39,783 nt of DNA from Pseudomonas defluvii. GTDB lineage: Bacteria; Pseudomonadota; Gammaproteobacteria; Pseudomonadales; Pseudomonadaceae. The stretch is taken from assembly GCF_001695625.1 (NCBI RefSeq), contig NZ_MBPN01000043.1, positions 1 to 39,783 of the forward strand, written 5' to 3'. A program made the translations under genes and the position numbers. Below the pieces are notes generated by a model. It did not search any database. It was not told the origin of the DNA and saw only the letters and a program-made list of their open reading frames with translations. Below, one piece after another: positions 1 through 9,556 of this stretch (the stretch's first letter is position 1; every line of letters begins with the position of its first letter).

Positions 1-18
1 CAGCTCTCGTGCGTAATC

Positions 19-24
19 TGTCAA
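19..24 (-). promoter_or_regulatory. possible -35 box of a leftward promoter
   Basis: Read on the minus strand this is TTGACA, a perfect sigma-70 -35 hexamer, downstream of the wspR hairpin. The matching -10 would fall just beyond the left edge of the window, so only half of the promoter can be seen. It would serve a gene outside the window. A six-base match alone is weak evidence. Confidence 0.25.
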
Positions 25-54
25 AAGCCGGAGAGTATAACGCACTCAAATGCC

Positions 55-83
55 TGCGGCAGCCCGCCCGACGGCCTGCCGCA
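55..83 (-). terminator. probable terminator hairpin after wspR
   Basis: A perfect 8-bp inverted repeat (TGCGGCAG and CTGCCGCA, 13-nt loop) begins 13 nt after the wspR stop codon. On the minus strand it is followed only by a short T-containing stretch (GGCATTTGAG), so it could be a weak intrinsic terminator or an mRNA-end stabiliser for the wsp operon. Confidence 0.5.
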
Positions 84-95
84 AGAAAACTCGCC

Positions 96-1100
96 TCAGG
101 CCACCCCGACCTGGTTGCGCCCGCCATTCTTGGCCAGGTACAAGCCTTTGTCCGCCGCCGAAATCAGCTGCCGGCAATGGCTACCAACCGCTGGGATGTG
201 CGTCGCCAGGCCAATACTGACCGTCAGGCTTGAGCCGGCCTCTGGCAGGGTGTGCGCAATCTGCAGCGCTTCCACGGTCTGGCGCAGTTTCTCGGCTACC
301 AGGCGGGCGCCGCCCGGAGAGGTGTTGGGCAGCACCAGCGCGAACTCCTCACCGCCATAGCGCGCTGGCAAGTCGCTGGGCCGGCTGCAGGAACTGCGAA
401 TGGCCTCGGCGACCTTGCGCAAGGCCTCATCGCCGGCCAAGTGACCAAAGGTATCGTTGAACGCCTTGAAGTAGTCGACATCAATCATCAACAGCGACAA
501 TTGTGTCTGCTCGCGGATTGAACGGCGCCATTCGAGCTCAAGGTACTCGTCGAAGTGGCGGCGATTGGACAACCCGGTCAAGCCATCGGAGTGCATCAAC
601 CGCTGCAGCACCAGGTTGGTGTCGAGCAACTGTTGCTGGCTGACCCGCAAGGCCCGGTAGGCCTCGTCACGCTGCAGCAGGGTCAGGTACGAGCGCGAGT
701 GGTAACGAATTCGCGCCACCAACTCGATGTTGTCCGGCAACTTGACCAGGTAATCGTTGGCACCGGCAGCAAACGCGGCGCTCTTGACCAGAGGGTCTTC
801 CTTGGTGGAAAGGACGATGATCGGAATGTCCTGGGTGGCCGGATTGCTGCGGTATTCGCGTACCAGCGTCAGGCCATCAAGACCGGGCATGATCAAATCC
901 TGGAGGATCACGGTCGGCTTGATACGGATCGCCTGGGCCACCGCCTGATGAGGGTCGGCACAGAAATGAAAATCGATGTTCTCTTCCTGGGCCAGGCCGC
1001 GTCGCACCGCTTCACCGATCATGGCCTGATCATCTACCAGCAGAACCATCGCTGAATTCTCATTGGTGCTCGGAAAGCCACTGATCGGTAAATCATTCAT
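96..1100 (-). CDS. wspR: WspR, response regulator diguanylate cyclase
   Basis: Output protein of the Wsp system. Phosphorylation by WspE activates synthesis of c-di-GMP from two GTP, favouring biofilm formation. The 334-aa protein has an N-terminal receiver domain (about residues 18-140; acidic pair D23/D24, phospho-acceptor D68 in the LQDLIMP motif), a helical linker, and a C-terminal GGDEF domain with the active-site motif GGEEF at about 249-253. An RPSD tetrapeptide at 240-243, five residues before GGEEF, is a typical RxxD inhibitory I-site, so product feedback inhibition is expected. The ATG start has AGGTGA eight bases upstream. It follows wspF after a 51-nt gap, unlike the overlapping upstream genes, so it may be translated independently. 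It is the last gene of the operon. Confidence 0.96.
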   Translation of the reverse strand: MNDLPISGFPSTNENSAMVLLVDDQAMIGEAVRRGLAQEENIDFHFCADPHQAVAQAIRIKPTVILQDLIMPGLDGLTLVREYRSNPATQDIPIIVLSTKEDPLVKSAAFAAGANDYLVKLPDNIELVARIRYHSRSYLTLLQRDEAYRALRVSQQQLLDTNLVLQRLMHSDGLTGLSNRRHFDEYLELEWRRSIREQTQLSLLMIDVDYFKAFNDTFGHLAGDEALRKVAEAIRSSCSRPSDLPARYGGEEFALVLPNTSPGGARLVAEKLRQTVEALQIAHTLPEAGSSLTVSIGLATHIPAVGSHCRQLISAADKGLYLAKNGGRNQVGVA

Positions 1101-1151
1101 GCGCTGTCACCTGGCCTCTGCCGGCCAAACGGCCCGCTTCAATAGATATTG

Positions 1152-2162
1152 TCATTTTGAAAAAATTTCCAGCAGTCGGGGGGCAATGCGTTCCAGCGAA
1201 CGAACCTCCACCGCTGCATCAATGGCCGCAGCAGCCTTGGGCATACCGTAAACGGCGCTACTTTGCTGATCCTGGGCGATCGTCAGAAACCCCTGCTGGC
1301 GCATCAACTTCAACCCCTGGGCACCATCACGGCCCATACCGGTAAGCAACACACCGACCGCATCACCACGCCAGAACCGTGCCACGCTCTCGAAAAACAC
1401 ATCGATCGAGGGACGATAGATTTCATTCACCGGTTCAGCGGTATAACCAAGGGTGCCATTGTTCAATAACCGAATGTGGTGATTGGTTCCCGCCAGCAAC
1501 ACCTGGCCGGGCTGCGGCGGCTCGCCCTCAAGTGCCAGGCGTACGTTCAAGCCAGAAGCACTCGCCAGCCAGTCGGCCATGCCGGCGGCAAACACCTGAT
1601 CGACGTGCTGAACCAGAACGATCGCGGCGGAAAAGTTGCGCGGCAGGCCCTTGAGTAACACTTCGAGTGCGGCCGGACCACCCGCCGAAGAGCCAATGGC
1701 AACCAGCCTCTGACGCTGCGCCGCATCCCGCAAGTGTGTGTTCAACGGCTGCAGCGCGGCATTGCGCTGGCCGATCAGCCAGCTGATGTTGAGGATCTTG
1801 CGCAACAGCGGGGCCGCTGCCTCTCTGGGGTCACCGCCGCCCAAGGCGGGCGTATCGACCACATCCAGGGCGCCATGCCCCATGGCCTCAAAGACCCGGT
1901 GCACATTCTGTTTACGGTCGACCGTGACGATGACAATTGCGCAGGGTGTTTCGGCCATGATCCGCCGGGTAGCCTCAACACCATCCATCACCGGCATGAT
2001 CAGGTCCATCAGGATCAGGTCCGGGAGCAACTCGGTGCAACGCTGCACCGCCTCGGCACCGTTGCTCGCGACCCAGACCACCTGGTGCGCGGGCTCAAAC
2101 GCCAAGGCTCGGCGCAAGGCCTCAACCGCCAAGGGCATATCGTTGACGATGGCGACTCTCAT
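1152..2162 (-). CDS. wspF: WspF, CheB-type protein-glutamate methylesterase
   Basis: Removes methyl groups from the receptor WspA and resets signalling; loss-of-function wspF mutants are the classic wrinkly, high c-di-GMP variants. The 336-aa protein has a receiver domain (residues 1-125, phospho-acceptor D53 in LMDLIMP) and a CheB catalytic domain. Its probable catalytic triad is S159 (in IGSSAGG), H186 (in LVQHVD) and D279 (in TGMGRDG). The ATG overlaps the wspE stop as ATGA, indicating translational coupling. All catalytic residues are present and the frame is open, so the gene appears functional here and the strain is not a wspF-type wrinkly mutant by truncation. Confidence 0.96.
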   Translation of the reverse strand: MRVAIVNDMPLAVEALRRALAFEPAHQVVWVASNGAEAVQRCTELLPDLILMDLIMPVMDGVEATRRIMAETPCAIVIVTVDRKQNVHRVFEAMGHGALDVVDTPALGGGDPREAAAPLLRKILNISWLIGQRNAALQPLNTHLRDAAQRQRLVAIGSSAGGPAALEVLLKGLPRNFSAAIVLVQHVDQVFAAGMADWLASASGLNVRLALEGEPPQPGQVLLAGTNHHIRLLNNGTLGYTAEPVNEIYRPSIDVFFESVARFWRGDAVGVLLTGMGRDGAQGLKLMRQQGFLTIAQDQQSSAVYGMPKAAAAIDAAVEVRSLERIAPRLLEIFSK

Positions 2163-4480
2163 CCCTGTGCTCCCCCGATCAGTTCCGCCACGGCATCGAT
2201 CAAGGCATCATCGTGAAAACTGGCCTTTGCCAAATAGTAGTCGGCACCGGCATCAAGTCCACGTCGGCGATCCTCTTCACGGTCTTTATAGGAGACCACC
2301 ATCACCGGCAGCGACTGCAATCGATTGTCACGACGCAGCAGGGTAACCAGTTCGATACCGTCCATGCGCGGCATGTCGATATCGGTAATGAGCAAATCAA
2401 AGTCCTCGCTGCGCAGGGCATTCCAGCCATCCATGCCATCGACCGCTACCGCGACGTCATAACCGCAATTGCTCAGCAGCTTGCGCTGCAGCTCACGCAC
2501 GGTCAGCGAGTCATCGACCACCAGAATGCGCTTGCGTACGCTGTTGCTGGCAACGCCCCGACCACGCTCAATGCGCTCCAGGCTACCGGTACTGAGCAGC
2601 TTTTCAACCGAGCGCAGCAAGTCCTCCACATCAATGATCAGGACCACCGAACCGTCATCCAGCAACGCACCGGCAGAAATATCCTGGACCTTGCCCAAAC
2701 GGGCGTCGAGCGGCATCACCACCAGTACCCGCTCACCGATCAGGCGCTCGACCGCAACCCCATAGAGTGTCTCGCGCTCACGGATCACCACCACCTTGAT
2801 GCCTTGCCCATCAGAGGCGCTAGCCGGCCTGTTCAATAGCTGGCTAGCCGCGACCAGACCGATATGCCGGCCTTCATGCCAGAAGTGCTGACGCCCGTCG
2901 ATCTGCACGACCGCCTCAGCCGGCAACTCCAGCGTGCGTTCAATATGGGCCAGCGGGAAGGCATAGGCCTCTCCCCCCACCTCAACGACCAGGCTGCGCA
3001 CCACTGACAAGGTCAGTGGAACTTCAAGGTGGAAACAGCTGCCCTGACCGCTGACCTGGGTCAACTCGATTGACCCACGCAGTTGGCGGACCATGTGCTG
3101 CACAGCGTCAAGCCCAACACCACGGCCGGAGACTTCAGTCACGGTATCGCGCAAACTGAAACCGGGCAGGAACAGGAAGGTGAGCAGTTCGGACTCACTC
3201 ATCTGCGCCACGGTTTCCGCAGGGGACAACTGGCGCTCGACAATGGCGTGACGTAAGTGCTCCAGATCAACCCCGGCACCGTCATCGCGCAGTTCCAACA
3301 CCAACAATCCCGCCTGATGCGAGGCGCGAAGACGAATTCGACCCTCCAGAGGCTTACCCGCCAATAAGCGCTGCTCAGGCGTTTCGATGCCGTGATCAAC
3401 GGCGTTGCGCAACAGGTGCGTCAAAGGCGCTTCGAGCCGCTCAAGCACATCGCGGTCGACCTGCGTTTTTTCGCCTTCGATTTCCAGCCGCACCTGCTTG
3501 TTCAGCGAGCGACCGAGGTCGCGCACCATGCGGCTCTGTCCCGTCAGTACATCGGCGAAGGGACGCATCCGGCAGGCCAGCGCGGTATCGTAAAGCAGTT
3601 GCGCGCGCTGGCTGGCCTGCCAGCCAAACTCGTCAAGGTCCGCGGCCTGTTGCAGAAGGATCTGTTGCGTTTCACCCAACAGGCGCTGTGCCAACGCCAG
3701 CGCTTCCTGCACTTCAGCGCTCTGACCGCTTGCTTCCAATTGATGCTTCAGGCCATCAAGGGCTCGAATACTCTGGTTCTGCATGCGCTTGAGCCGCTGC
3801 AAGGTGGCCAGGTAAGGCTTGAGCCGCTGCGTCTCGACCAACGACTTGCTCGAGAGGTCCAGCAGGCTGTTCAAACGCTCGGCGGTCACCCGCAACACGC
3901 GCTCCGAGCCCTCACTGCTGCGCTTGCCACGGCGCCCGCTTACCGGCACGGCAACAACGGGCTCGTCTGGCGGCGCCAATGGCGCAGGCTCGGGCATCGA
4001 CAGGTGCTCGGGCGCGCTGGACAGGAGTGCCGGCGGACTGACAACTGGGGCGCTGGGGATGGGCGGTTCGGGAACGACCGCAGCAGTCGCCGCCGGATCC
4101 AGCAGCACCGCCATCTGCACCAGAAACGCCTGGACCGCCGCATCAATCGAAACATCGCCAGGGGTGGCGATGCGCATCAACAGGTCCGTGCCCTGCAGCA
4201 GGGCGTCGATATGTTCCGGGCGCAGAAACAACCGCCCCTCCTGCGCACCAACCAGGCAATCTTCCATGACGTGGGCAACGCTGACCCCGGCGTCAACCCC
4301 GACAATGCGCGCTGCGCCCTTGAGCGAGTGCGCCGCACGCATACAGGCTTCCAGTTGATCCGCCTGCCGCGGATTGCGCTCCAAGGCCAACAACCCGGCG
4401 CTCAGCACCTGGGTCTGCGCTTCGGCCTCAAGGCTGAACAGTTCGAGCAACGACGCATCACGCATTTGCTCTGGGGTCAT
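2159..4480 (-). CDS. wspE: WspE, hybrid CheA-type histidine kinase with receiver domain
   Basis: Kinase core of the Wsp signalling complex; it autophosphorylates and passes phosphate to WspR and WspF. Domains in the 773-aa protein: N-terminal HPt with H51 (AAHSLKGAARIVG), a proline/alanine-rich linker (about 135-190), a dimerisation region, HATPase_c with the N-box HLLRNAVDHGIE and a GAGVD G-box, a CheW-like domain (from about VRSLVVEVGG), and a C-terminal receiver (from about 650) with acidic pair VVDDS and phospho-acceptor near D700 (TDIDMP). Both ends overlap neighbours by 4 nt (wspD stop, wspF start). The fused receiver is usual for WspE and probably acts as a phosphate sink or tuning domain. 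Confidence 0.96.
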   Translation of the reverse strand: MTPEQMRDASLLELFSLEAEAQTQVLSAGLLALERNPRQADQLEACMRAAHSLKGAARIVGVDAGVSVAHVMEDCLVGAQEGRLFLRPEHIDALLQGTDLLMRIATPGDVSIDAAVQAFLVQMAVLLDPAATAAVVPEPPIPSAPVVSPPALLSSAPEHLSMPEPAPLAPPDEPVVAVPVSGRRGKRSSEGSERVLRVTAERLNSLLDLSSKSLVETQRLKPYLATLQRLKRMQNQSIRALDGLKHQLEASGQSAEVQEALALAQRLLGETQQILLQQAADLDEFGWQASQRAQLLYDTALACRMRPFADVLTGQSRMVRDLGRSLNKQVRLEIEGEKTQVDRDVLERLEAPLTHLLRNAVDHGIETPEQRLLAGKPLEGRIRLRASHQAGLLVLELRDDGAGVDLEHLRHAIVERQLSPAETVAQMSESELLTFLFLPGFSLRDTVTEVSGRGVGLDAVQHMVRQLRGSIELTQVSGQGSCFHLEVPLTLSVVRSLVVEVGGEAYAFPLAHIERTLELPAEAVVQIDGRQHFWHEGRHIGLVAASQLLNRPASASDGQGIKVVVIRERETLYGVAVERLIGERVLVVMPLDARLGKVQDISAGALLDDGSVVLIIDVEDLLRSVEKLLSTGSLERIERGRGVASNSVRKRILVVDDSLTVRELQRKLLSNCGYDVAVAVDGMDGWNALRSEDFDLLITDIDMPRMDGIELVTLLRRDNRLQSLPVMVVSYKDREEDRRRGLDAGADYYLAKASFHDDALIDAVAELIGGAQG

Positions 4481-5145
4481 GACAGGCTCCGGCTCACGGC
4501 AGACAGCAATTGTTTTTCATCCAGCACCCGCACCGTGCGCCCACGCCATTGCAAAACAGCCTCGGTAAAGCGCTCTTCGGGCGGGCTGTCCTGAGTCAGC
4601 CGGAACAGCTCAAGGGCATGAATGCCCTCTACTTCGTCAACTGGCGCCACGACAGAGCCACCTTCGGCGGCCAGAATCAACATCCGTGGTACCACACGCG
4701 ACACCGTCGAGGTTGACGCGCCCTCCTCAAGCCCAAGCAGGTACCCCAACGACAGGCATGGCACCAGCGCCCCCCGCACATTGGCAACCCCCTGCAGTAC
4801 CCGGGAACGCTGATGCGGCAAGGAGTGCACCGATTGCAGCGGCGCGACTTCCACCAGGCAGCGCGATGCCAAGGCCAGCCACTCATCGCCTAATCGAAAC
4901 AACAGCAAGGACCGTGTAGGGCCAATGTTCTGGACACTCTCCGCTTGCTGATGCGCATCCTGAGACAGGGCATAACGGTCAAGCAAAAGGGTTGCCGCAG
5001 CCGCATAAACAGCGCAGTTACGACAATGAACATGCTCGACCAACAACGCGCACTGCTTGTCGCCGTGAACACCGATGCGATTCCAGCAGTCGTCGATACT
5101 CGGCTGGTCGCTGGCAATCACACTCCATGCCTTGTGCTCGTTCAT
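4477..5145 (-). CDS. wspD: WspD, CheW-like coupling protein with N-terminal cysteine motif
   Basis: One of two CheW-type adaptors linking WspA to WspE. The 222-aa protein has a CheW domain at about 78-215 (it starts at LLFRLGDEWLALASRCL) and an extra N-terminal segment of about 75 residues absent from simple CheW proteins. That segment holds four cysteines, C20, C32, C41 and C44, in the pattern C-x11-C-x8-C-x2-C, around the words DDCWNRIGVHGD and HCRNCAVY. The spacing looks like a metal or Fe-S ligand set, but this is inference. Coupled by ATGA overlaps to wspC upstream and wspE downstream. Confidence 0.93.
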   Translation of the reverse strand: MNEHKAWSVIASDQPSIDDCWNRIGVHGDKQCALLVEHVHCRNCAVYAAAATLLLDRYALSQDAHQQAESVQNIGPTRSLLLFRLGDEWLALASRCLVEVAPLQSVHSLPHQRSRVLQGVANVRGALVPCLSLGYLLGLEEGASTSTVSRVVPRMLILAAEGGSVVAPVDEVEGIHALELFRLTQDSPPEERFTEAVLQWRGRTVRVLDEKQLLSAVSRSLS

Positions 5146-6410
5146 CGTTCAGACTCCCGTTCCAAGCGTCCCGCTCGCTCCTGCAATCGACGCGCACCGA
5201 CCAGGTCACCCTGAGAGGCCAACAAGGCGGCCAGATGAACCAGCGCCTCAGGGTGCTGCGGCTCCAGATACAGGGCCTTGCGGTAGTACCGCACAGCGTC
5301 AGCACTGTCACCGGCAGTATCGGCAAGCAGCCCCAGCCAATAGAACACCTGGGCGCAAGGCTCATGCTCGCGCAAGTAACGCTCGCACACGGCACGTGCT
5401 TGCGCACTGCTGCCGCTATTGGCCAACTGGGCAATCTGTGCCAGCAATTGCACAGCGGTCTCAGTGCTGGCCTGTGGCTGTGGTTGCGGCTTGAGCTGAG
5501 GCGCGGTAAATGGCCGTCGCGCAGGTTCCAGCACCGGGCGGGGTACAACCACTGGTGCCGGTTTCAATACCGGCACAGGCTTGCTGACCGGCAGCTCCGC
5601 CGGCAGTTCCACCGGCGCCTGACGGACATAGGCAAATGATTGGGGAATACCCAAGGGACGCATACCCAGGCGCGCCAGCAGGCTGCCCTCGGCCGGGCCA
5701 ATGAACAAGACCCCTTCTTCGTGGGTCAGGCTCTTCAGCACTTCAAAGACCCGTTGCTGAGTGGGCACGTCAAAATAGATCAGCAAATTGCGACAGAAGA
5801 CGAAATCGTACGTCCCTTCACGCGTGCGCAGCATCGGGTCCAGTACATTACCAACCTGCAAGTTGACCTGTTGCCGCACGCGTTCATCCAGTCGATGCCC
5901 CTCGGCACACTCACTGAAATGCGTCTGGCGAAAATGCTGCTGCTGGCCACGAAACGAGTTTCGGCCATACACAGCCTGTTTCGCACGGGCTATAGAGCCG
6001 CCACTGATGTCGATACCATCCACACGAAACGCTTGCGCTGGGACGCCAGCATCCAGCAAGGCCATGGCTATCGAGTAGGGCTCTTCGCCGGTCGAACACG
6101 GCAGGCTGAGAATACGCAATGGCCTGCTACCCGCGATCACGGCCAGTCGCTTGAGGGCCAGGCTGGCCAACGCCGCGAACGACTCCGGGTAACGAAAGAA
6201 CCAGGTTTCAGGGACAATGACCGCCTCGATCAGCGCCTGCTGCTCTTGACTCGACTGCTGCATTTGCAGCCAATAGTCGTCCAGATCACGTGCCGAAACC
6301 GCAGCGCAGCGCTGATGCAAGGCGCGCTCGACCATTGCTTCACCCACCGAGGCGACATCCAGGCCAATACGTTCCTGAAGAAAGCGAAAGAAGCGTTGCT
6401 GGCTGCTCAT
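5142..6410 (-). CDS. wspC: WspC, CheR-type methyltransferase with TPR tail
   Basis: SAM-dependent methyltransferase that methylates glutamates of WspA and counteracts WspF. The 422-aa protein has a CheR N-terminal helical domain and a catalytic domain with SAM motif LSLPCSTGEEPYS, the VPETWFFR motif and the CRNLLIYFD motif. A proline-rich linker (about 270-325) leads to C-terminal tetratricopeptide repeats (around AQVFYWLGLLADTAGD and ADAVRYYRKALYLEP). The TPR tail is normal for WspC and probably tethers it to the complex. The start overlaps the wspB stop as ATGA. Confidence 0.95.
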   Translation of the reverse strand: MSSQQRFFRFLQERIGLDVASVGEAMVERALHQRCAAVSARDLDDYWLQMQQSSQEQQALIEAVIVPETWFFRYPESFAALASLALKRLAVIAGSRPLRILSLPCSTGEEPYSIAMALLDAGVPAQAFRVDGIDISGGSIARAKQAVYGRNSFRGQQQHFRQTHFSECAEGHRLDERVRQQVNLQVGNVLDPMLRTREGTYDFVFCRNLLIYFDVPTQQRVFEVLKSLTHEEGVLFIGPAEGSLLARLGMRPLGIPQSFAYVRQAPVELPAELPVSKPVPVLKPAPVVVPRPVLEPARRPFTAPQLKPQPQPQASTETAVQLLAQIAQLANSGSSAQARAVCERYLREHEPCAQVFYWLGLLADTAGDSADAVRYYRKALYLEPQHPEALVHLAALLASQGDLVGARRLQERAGRLERESER

Positions 6411-6937
6411 GCCTGCTGCTCCTGGCCCGCTTCGGCTAAGGCCGGAAACAGCAACTGGCGCACCTCATCGCTCAACAGCGCCTGAACCCCAATCCACTGC
6501 AGCAGGCCTTGCGCATCTTCGCGCACCGGCCCCAGGTAAGGCGCCTGGCTGTTATCCAGGCCGTAGGGGCGAAACTCATCAGGATCACAGCGCAAGGTGT
6601 TGCTGGCCTGCTCCAGAATCAGCCCCAGCAACAAATCTGGCCGTTCGGGATCGACACGGTAATGCACCAGTACCAGTCGGGTGCTGGTACGCACAGGTGC
6701 CGGTTGGCCAAAGCTCAACGCGCCAACATCAATCACCGGCACCAGAGCGCCCCGGTGGGCCAGCACCCCGGCCACCCAATGTGGCGCCTGGGCAATAGGC
6801 TTGAGTGGCAAACGTGGCAAAACCTCAACCACTTCATGGGTGTCGAGGGCAAAACGCTGATCACCAATGCGAAACAACAGGAAGAGTCTGCCCTTGTTGG
6901 CCGCATCCGCGCTGCCGTGTGCCGGGAGGTCGTTCAT
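6407..6937 (-). CDS. wspB: WspB, CheW-like coupling protein
   Basis: CheW adaptor of the receptor-kinase array, 176 aa. The fold begins near residue 16 (KGRLFLLFRIGDQRFALD) and contains the conserved core VAGVLAHRGALVPVIDV. I chose the ATG at 6937 (MNDLPAHGSADAANKG) over a reading frame open to 7120, because the longer version would overlap 176 nt of wspA and add non-CheW sequence. It lies 7 nt after the wspA stop and overlaps wspC by 4 nt. WspB and WspD share the fold but WspB lacks the N-terminal cysteine segment. Confidence 0.93.
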   Translation of the reverse strand: MNDLPAHGSADAANKGRLFLLFRIGDQRFALDTHEVVEVLPRLPLKPIAQAPHWVAGVLAHRGALVPVIDVGALSFGQPAPVRTSTRLVLVHYRVDPERPDLLLGLILEQASNTLRCDPDEFRPYGLDNSQAPYLGPVREDAQGLLQWIGVQALLSDEVRQLLFPALAEAGQEQQA

Positions 6938-6944
6938 CGGCGTG

Positions 6945-8567
6945 TCAGACTTTGAACCGTGAAACGCCGCCACGCAGGCCGCTCGCGACCTGGCTAAGCT
7001 CGTCGATGGCAAAACTGGCCTGACGCAGCGACTCCACTGTCTGGCTGCTGGCATCACCCAACTGAACCAATGCATGATTGATCTGCTCGGCGCCTGTGGC
7101 CTGGGCCTGCATGCCTTCATTGACCATCAATACACGCGGTGCAAGGGCTTGAACCTGCTGAATGATCTGAGAGAGCTGCTCGCCGACCTGCTGCACCTCA
7201 AACATGCCGCGGCGGACTTCCTCGGAGAACTTGTCCATGCCCATGACCCCTGCCGAAACCGCCGACTGAATCTCCCGCACCATCTGCTCGATATCGTAAG
7301 TCGCCACGGCGGTCTGATCGGCCAGACGGCGCACTTCCGTAGCCACCACCGAGAAGCCGCGACCATACTCGCCCGCCTTCTCGGCCTCAATCGCCGCATT
7401 GAGCGACAGCAGGTTGGTCTGGTCGGCCACCTTGACGATGGTCACGACCACCTGATTGATATTGCCGGCCTTCTCATTGAGGATCGACAACTTGTTGTTC
7501 ACCAGGTCCGCAGCCCCCATGACCTGAAGCATGGTCTCTTCCATGCGTGCCAGGCCCTGCTGCCCGGAACCAGCCAGGATGGAGGCCTGATCGGCGGCGC
7601 TGGTCACCTCGGTCATGGTGCGCACCAGGTCGCGCGAGGTGGCGGCAATTTCCCGTGAGGTAGCACCAATTTCAGTGGTGGTCGCTGCGGTTTCCGTAGC
7701 GGTTGCCTGCTGCTGCTTGGAGGTGGCGGCAATTTCAGTGACCGAGGTGGTCACCTGCACCGAAGAACGCTGGGCCTGGGATACCAGATTGGTCAACTCG
7801 ACCATCATGTCGTTGAAACCGGTTTCCACCGCACCGAACTCATCCTTGCGGTGGAGGTCCAGGCGCACACTGAGGTCACCACTGCGCAGCCCATCCAAAG
7901 CGCGAACAATCAGTTGCATCGGCGTACTGATCGCACGCATCAGCACCAGACCGCAGACAGTGGCAGCCACAATCGCCATCAACAACGAAATGATCATGCT
8001 GACCTTGGCGGTAGACACGGCGCTGACGATCGACGAGGTCGCATCTTCGGCCAGATGACGGCTACGCTCGATCACTGCAGTCAGGTTTTTACGGCCATTT
8101 ATCCAGGCAGGCGTCAGCTCCTGCTCCAACAGACGCCGTGCCTCTGGGTAGTTTTTGCTGCGATAGGCCTCAAGCACTTTGTCGAGGGTAGCCAAGTACG
8201 CTTGTTCAAGACGCGCGAACTCCTCGAAGTTGGTTTTTTCTTCTGCGTCCTCGATGGTTGCCTGGTAGCTGGCCATGTGTTGCTTCACGCGCTCGTCGAA
8301 GCTTTTGTAGAGCGCCATGTCAGCACTGGTGATTTCACGGTTGTCACTCAACCCAACCAACTGTTGGGTGGTCACATAGCTATCGACCCAGGCGCCACGA
8401 ATCATCGAACTGTAGTAGACACCCGGGATGCTGTTGGCACGCACATCCTCCTCACCGGACTCGATCGTCACCAGGCGTGAGTAGGCAGCAACCACCATCA
8501 ACGACATGATGGCGATGATCACGGCGAAGCTCGCCAGGATCCGTTGGCGCAGTGTCCAGTTATTCAC
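6945..8567 (-). CDS. wspA: WspA, membrane methyl-accepting chemoreceptor
   Basis: Input receptor of the Wsp system, 540 aa, first gene of the operon. N-terminal membrane segment at about 11-31, a helical periplasmic domain of the four-helix-bundle MCP type (about 32-188), a second membrane segment at about 190-212, a HAMP domain, and a long cytoplasmic coiled-coil signalling domain. The kinase-contact tip reads [20 protein letters not shown] followed by [14 protein letters not shown]. The start codon is GTG with GAGGG seven bases upstream. Known Wsp receptors respond to surface contact or envelope stress rather than a soluble ligand; nothing here argues otherwise. Confidence 0.95.
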   Translation of the reverse strand: MNNWTLRQRILASFAVIIAIMSLMVVAAYSRLVTIESGEEDVRANSIPGVYYSSMIRGAWVDSYVTTQQLVGLSDNREITSADMALYKSFDERVKQHMASYQATIEDAEEKTNFEEFARLEQAYLATLDKVLEAYRSKNYPEARRLLEQELTPAWINGRKNLTAVIERSRHLAEDATSSIVSAVSTAKVSMIISLLMAIVAATVCGLVLMRAISTPMQLIVRALDGLRSGDLSVRLDLHRKDEFGAVETGFNDMMVELTNLVSQAQRSSVQVTTSVTEIAATSKQQQATATETAATTTEIGATSREIAATSRDLVRTMTEVTSAADQASILAGSGQQGLARMEETMLQVMGAADLVNNKLSILNEKAGNINQVVVTIVKVADQTNLLSLNAAIEAEKAGEYGRGFSVVATEVRRLADQTAVATYDIEQMVREIQSAVSAGVMGMDKFSEEVRRGMFEVQQVGEQLSQIIQQVQALAPRVLMVNEGMQAQATGAEQINHALVQLGDASSQTVESLRQASFAIDELSQVASGLRGGVSRFKV

Positions 8568-8609
8568 AGTCAGCCCTCAAGTGTTCTACGCGAGCGGAAA
8601 AATGGGCGG

Positions 8610-8615
8610 ATTATA
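8610..8615 (-). promoter_or_regulatory. candidate -10 box of the wsp operon promoter
   Basis: On the minus strand this reads TATAAT, about 43 nt upstream of the wspA GTG start, in the only intergenic space before the operon. It sits in the loop of a short GC inverted repeat (GGCGG/CCGCC). I cannot find a good TTGACA-like -35 at 16-18 nt, so an activator or another sigma factor may contribute. Confidence 0.4.
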
Positions 8616-8704
8616 GCCCGCCACTCGTCGCTTTTGCGGCTGACATAGCGCATGGAACTGGCCGAAAGCCATAAATAATGGCAATCAGCCCATACTTTTT
8701 GACC

Positions 8705-9388
8705 TCAGGCCTCGCGAACCTGTGCCTCCAGCGCCTGCTTCAATGCCGGGTCGAGCCCCAGTTGCCTGGCCAGCTCATCAAGGTAGGCGCGCTCCATGAA
8801 ATGCTCTTCATCTACCAGCATGACACTGGCAATGTACATTTCAGCGGCCATTTCCGGCGTACTGGCTGCACGGGCAACATCCGCCGGATCCAGGGGTTTG
8901 TTCAGCTCGGCATGCAACCAGTGGCGTAATGCCTGATCCGGCGTCAGTTTGACGAACTCACCCTCGATCAGTGCACGTTCGCGCTCATCGACATGCCCAT
9001 CGGCCTTGGCTGCCGCCACCAGCGCCTTGAGGATCGCCTGGCTGTGCTGTTCGACCTGCGCAGGAGGCAGGCGATCAAGGGTCTGCGGCTCGCCCTTCGG
9101 TGCCGAGGCCTGACTGGCCTGCCAGTTGCCATACGCCTTGTAGGCCAGCACACCCAGGGCGGCCAAACCGCCATAGGTCAACGCCTTGCCACCATACTTG
9201 CGCGCCTTCTTGTTACCCAGCAACAAACCCATGGCTCCGGCAGCCAGCGCGCCGCCTCCGGCGCCCGAGAGCAAGCTGCCAAGCCCGCCGCTCTTGGTAG
9301 CCTTTGCGGCAGTCACATTGCCAGCCTGATTCTGCAACAGGTCCTTGCCGGATTTGAGTAGTTGGTCGAGCAAGCCACGGGTATCCAT
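8705..9388 (-). CDS. DUF533 / TerB-like protein (YebE family)
   Basis: A 227-aa protein of unknown function resembling E. coli YebE. Residues about 30-90 are rich in glycine and alanine with a hydrophobic stretch (GGALAAGAMGLLLG and YGGLAALGVLAYKAYG), which could be a membrane hairpin. The C-terminal half (about 110-227) looks like a TerB-type helical domain with an acidic motif (AAKADGHVDERE). The start has a strong GGAGG. It precedes wspA on the same strand with a 137-nt gap containing the candidate wsp promoter, so it is probably a separate unit. The role is not known; envelope stress has been suggested for relatives. Confidence 0.85.
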   Translation of the reverse strand: MDTRGLLDQLLKSGKDLLQNQAGNVTAAKATKSGGLGSLLSGAGGGALAAGAMGLLLGNKKARKYGGKALTYGGLAALGVLAYKAYGNWQASQASAPKGEPQTLDRLPPAQVEQHSQAILKALVAAAKADGHVDERERALIEGEFVKLTPDQALRHWLHAELNKPLDPADVARAASTPEMAAEMYIASVMLVDEEHFMERAYLDELARQLGLDPALKQALEAQVREA

Positions 9389-9556
9389 TCACAACCTCCA
9401 GGAGAGGGACGAAAAACTGCCGTCCAGATTAAGCCGATCAGCTTTCTTGCATACCGGTGTATTTGCTTCTGGATGTTGCACCCGACGCAAAACACGCCTA
9501 TTGATAAAAACGATATAGACTCACCAATCCCATAAAAACTCATAAAAGCCAACGCC

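Noticed and set aside
3392..4594. 400-codon plus-strand frame opposite wspE
   Set aside because: Shadow of the kinase gene; composition is typical of antisense translation (His, Arg, Gln rich) with no family resemblance.
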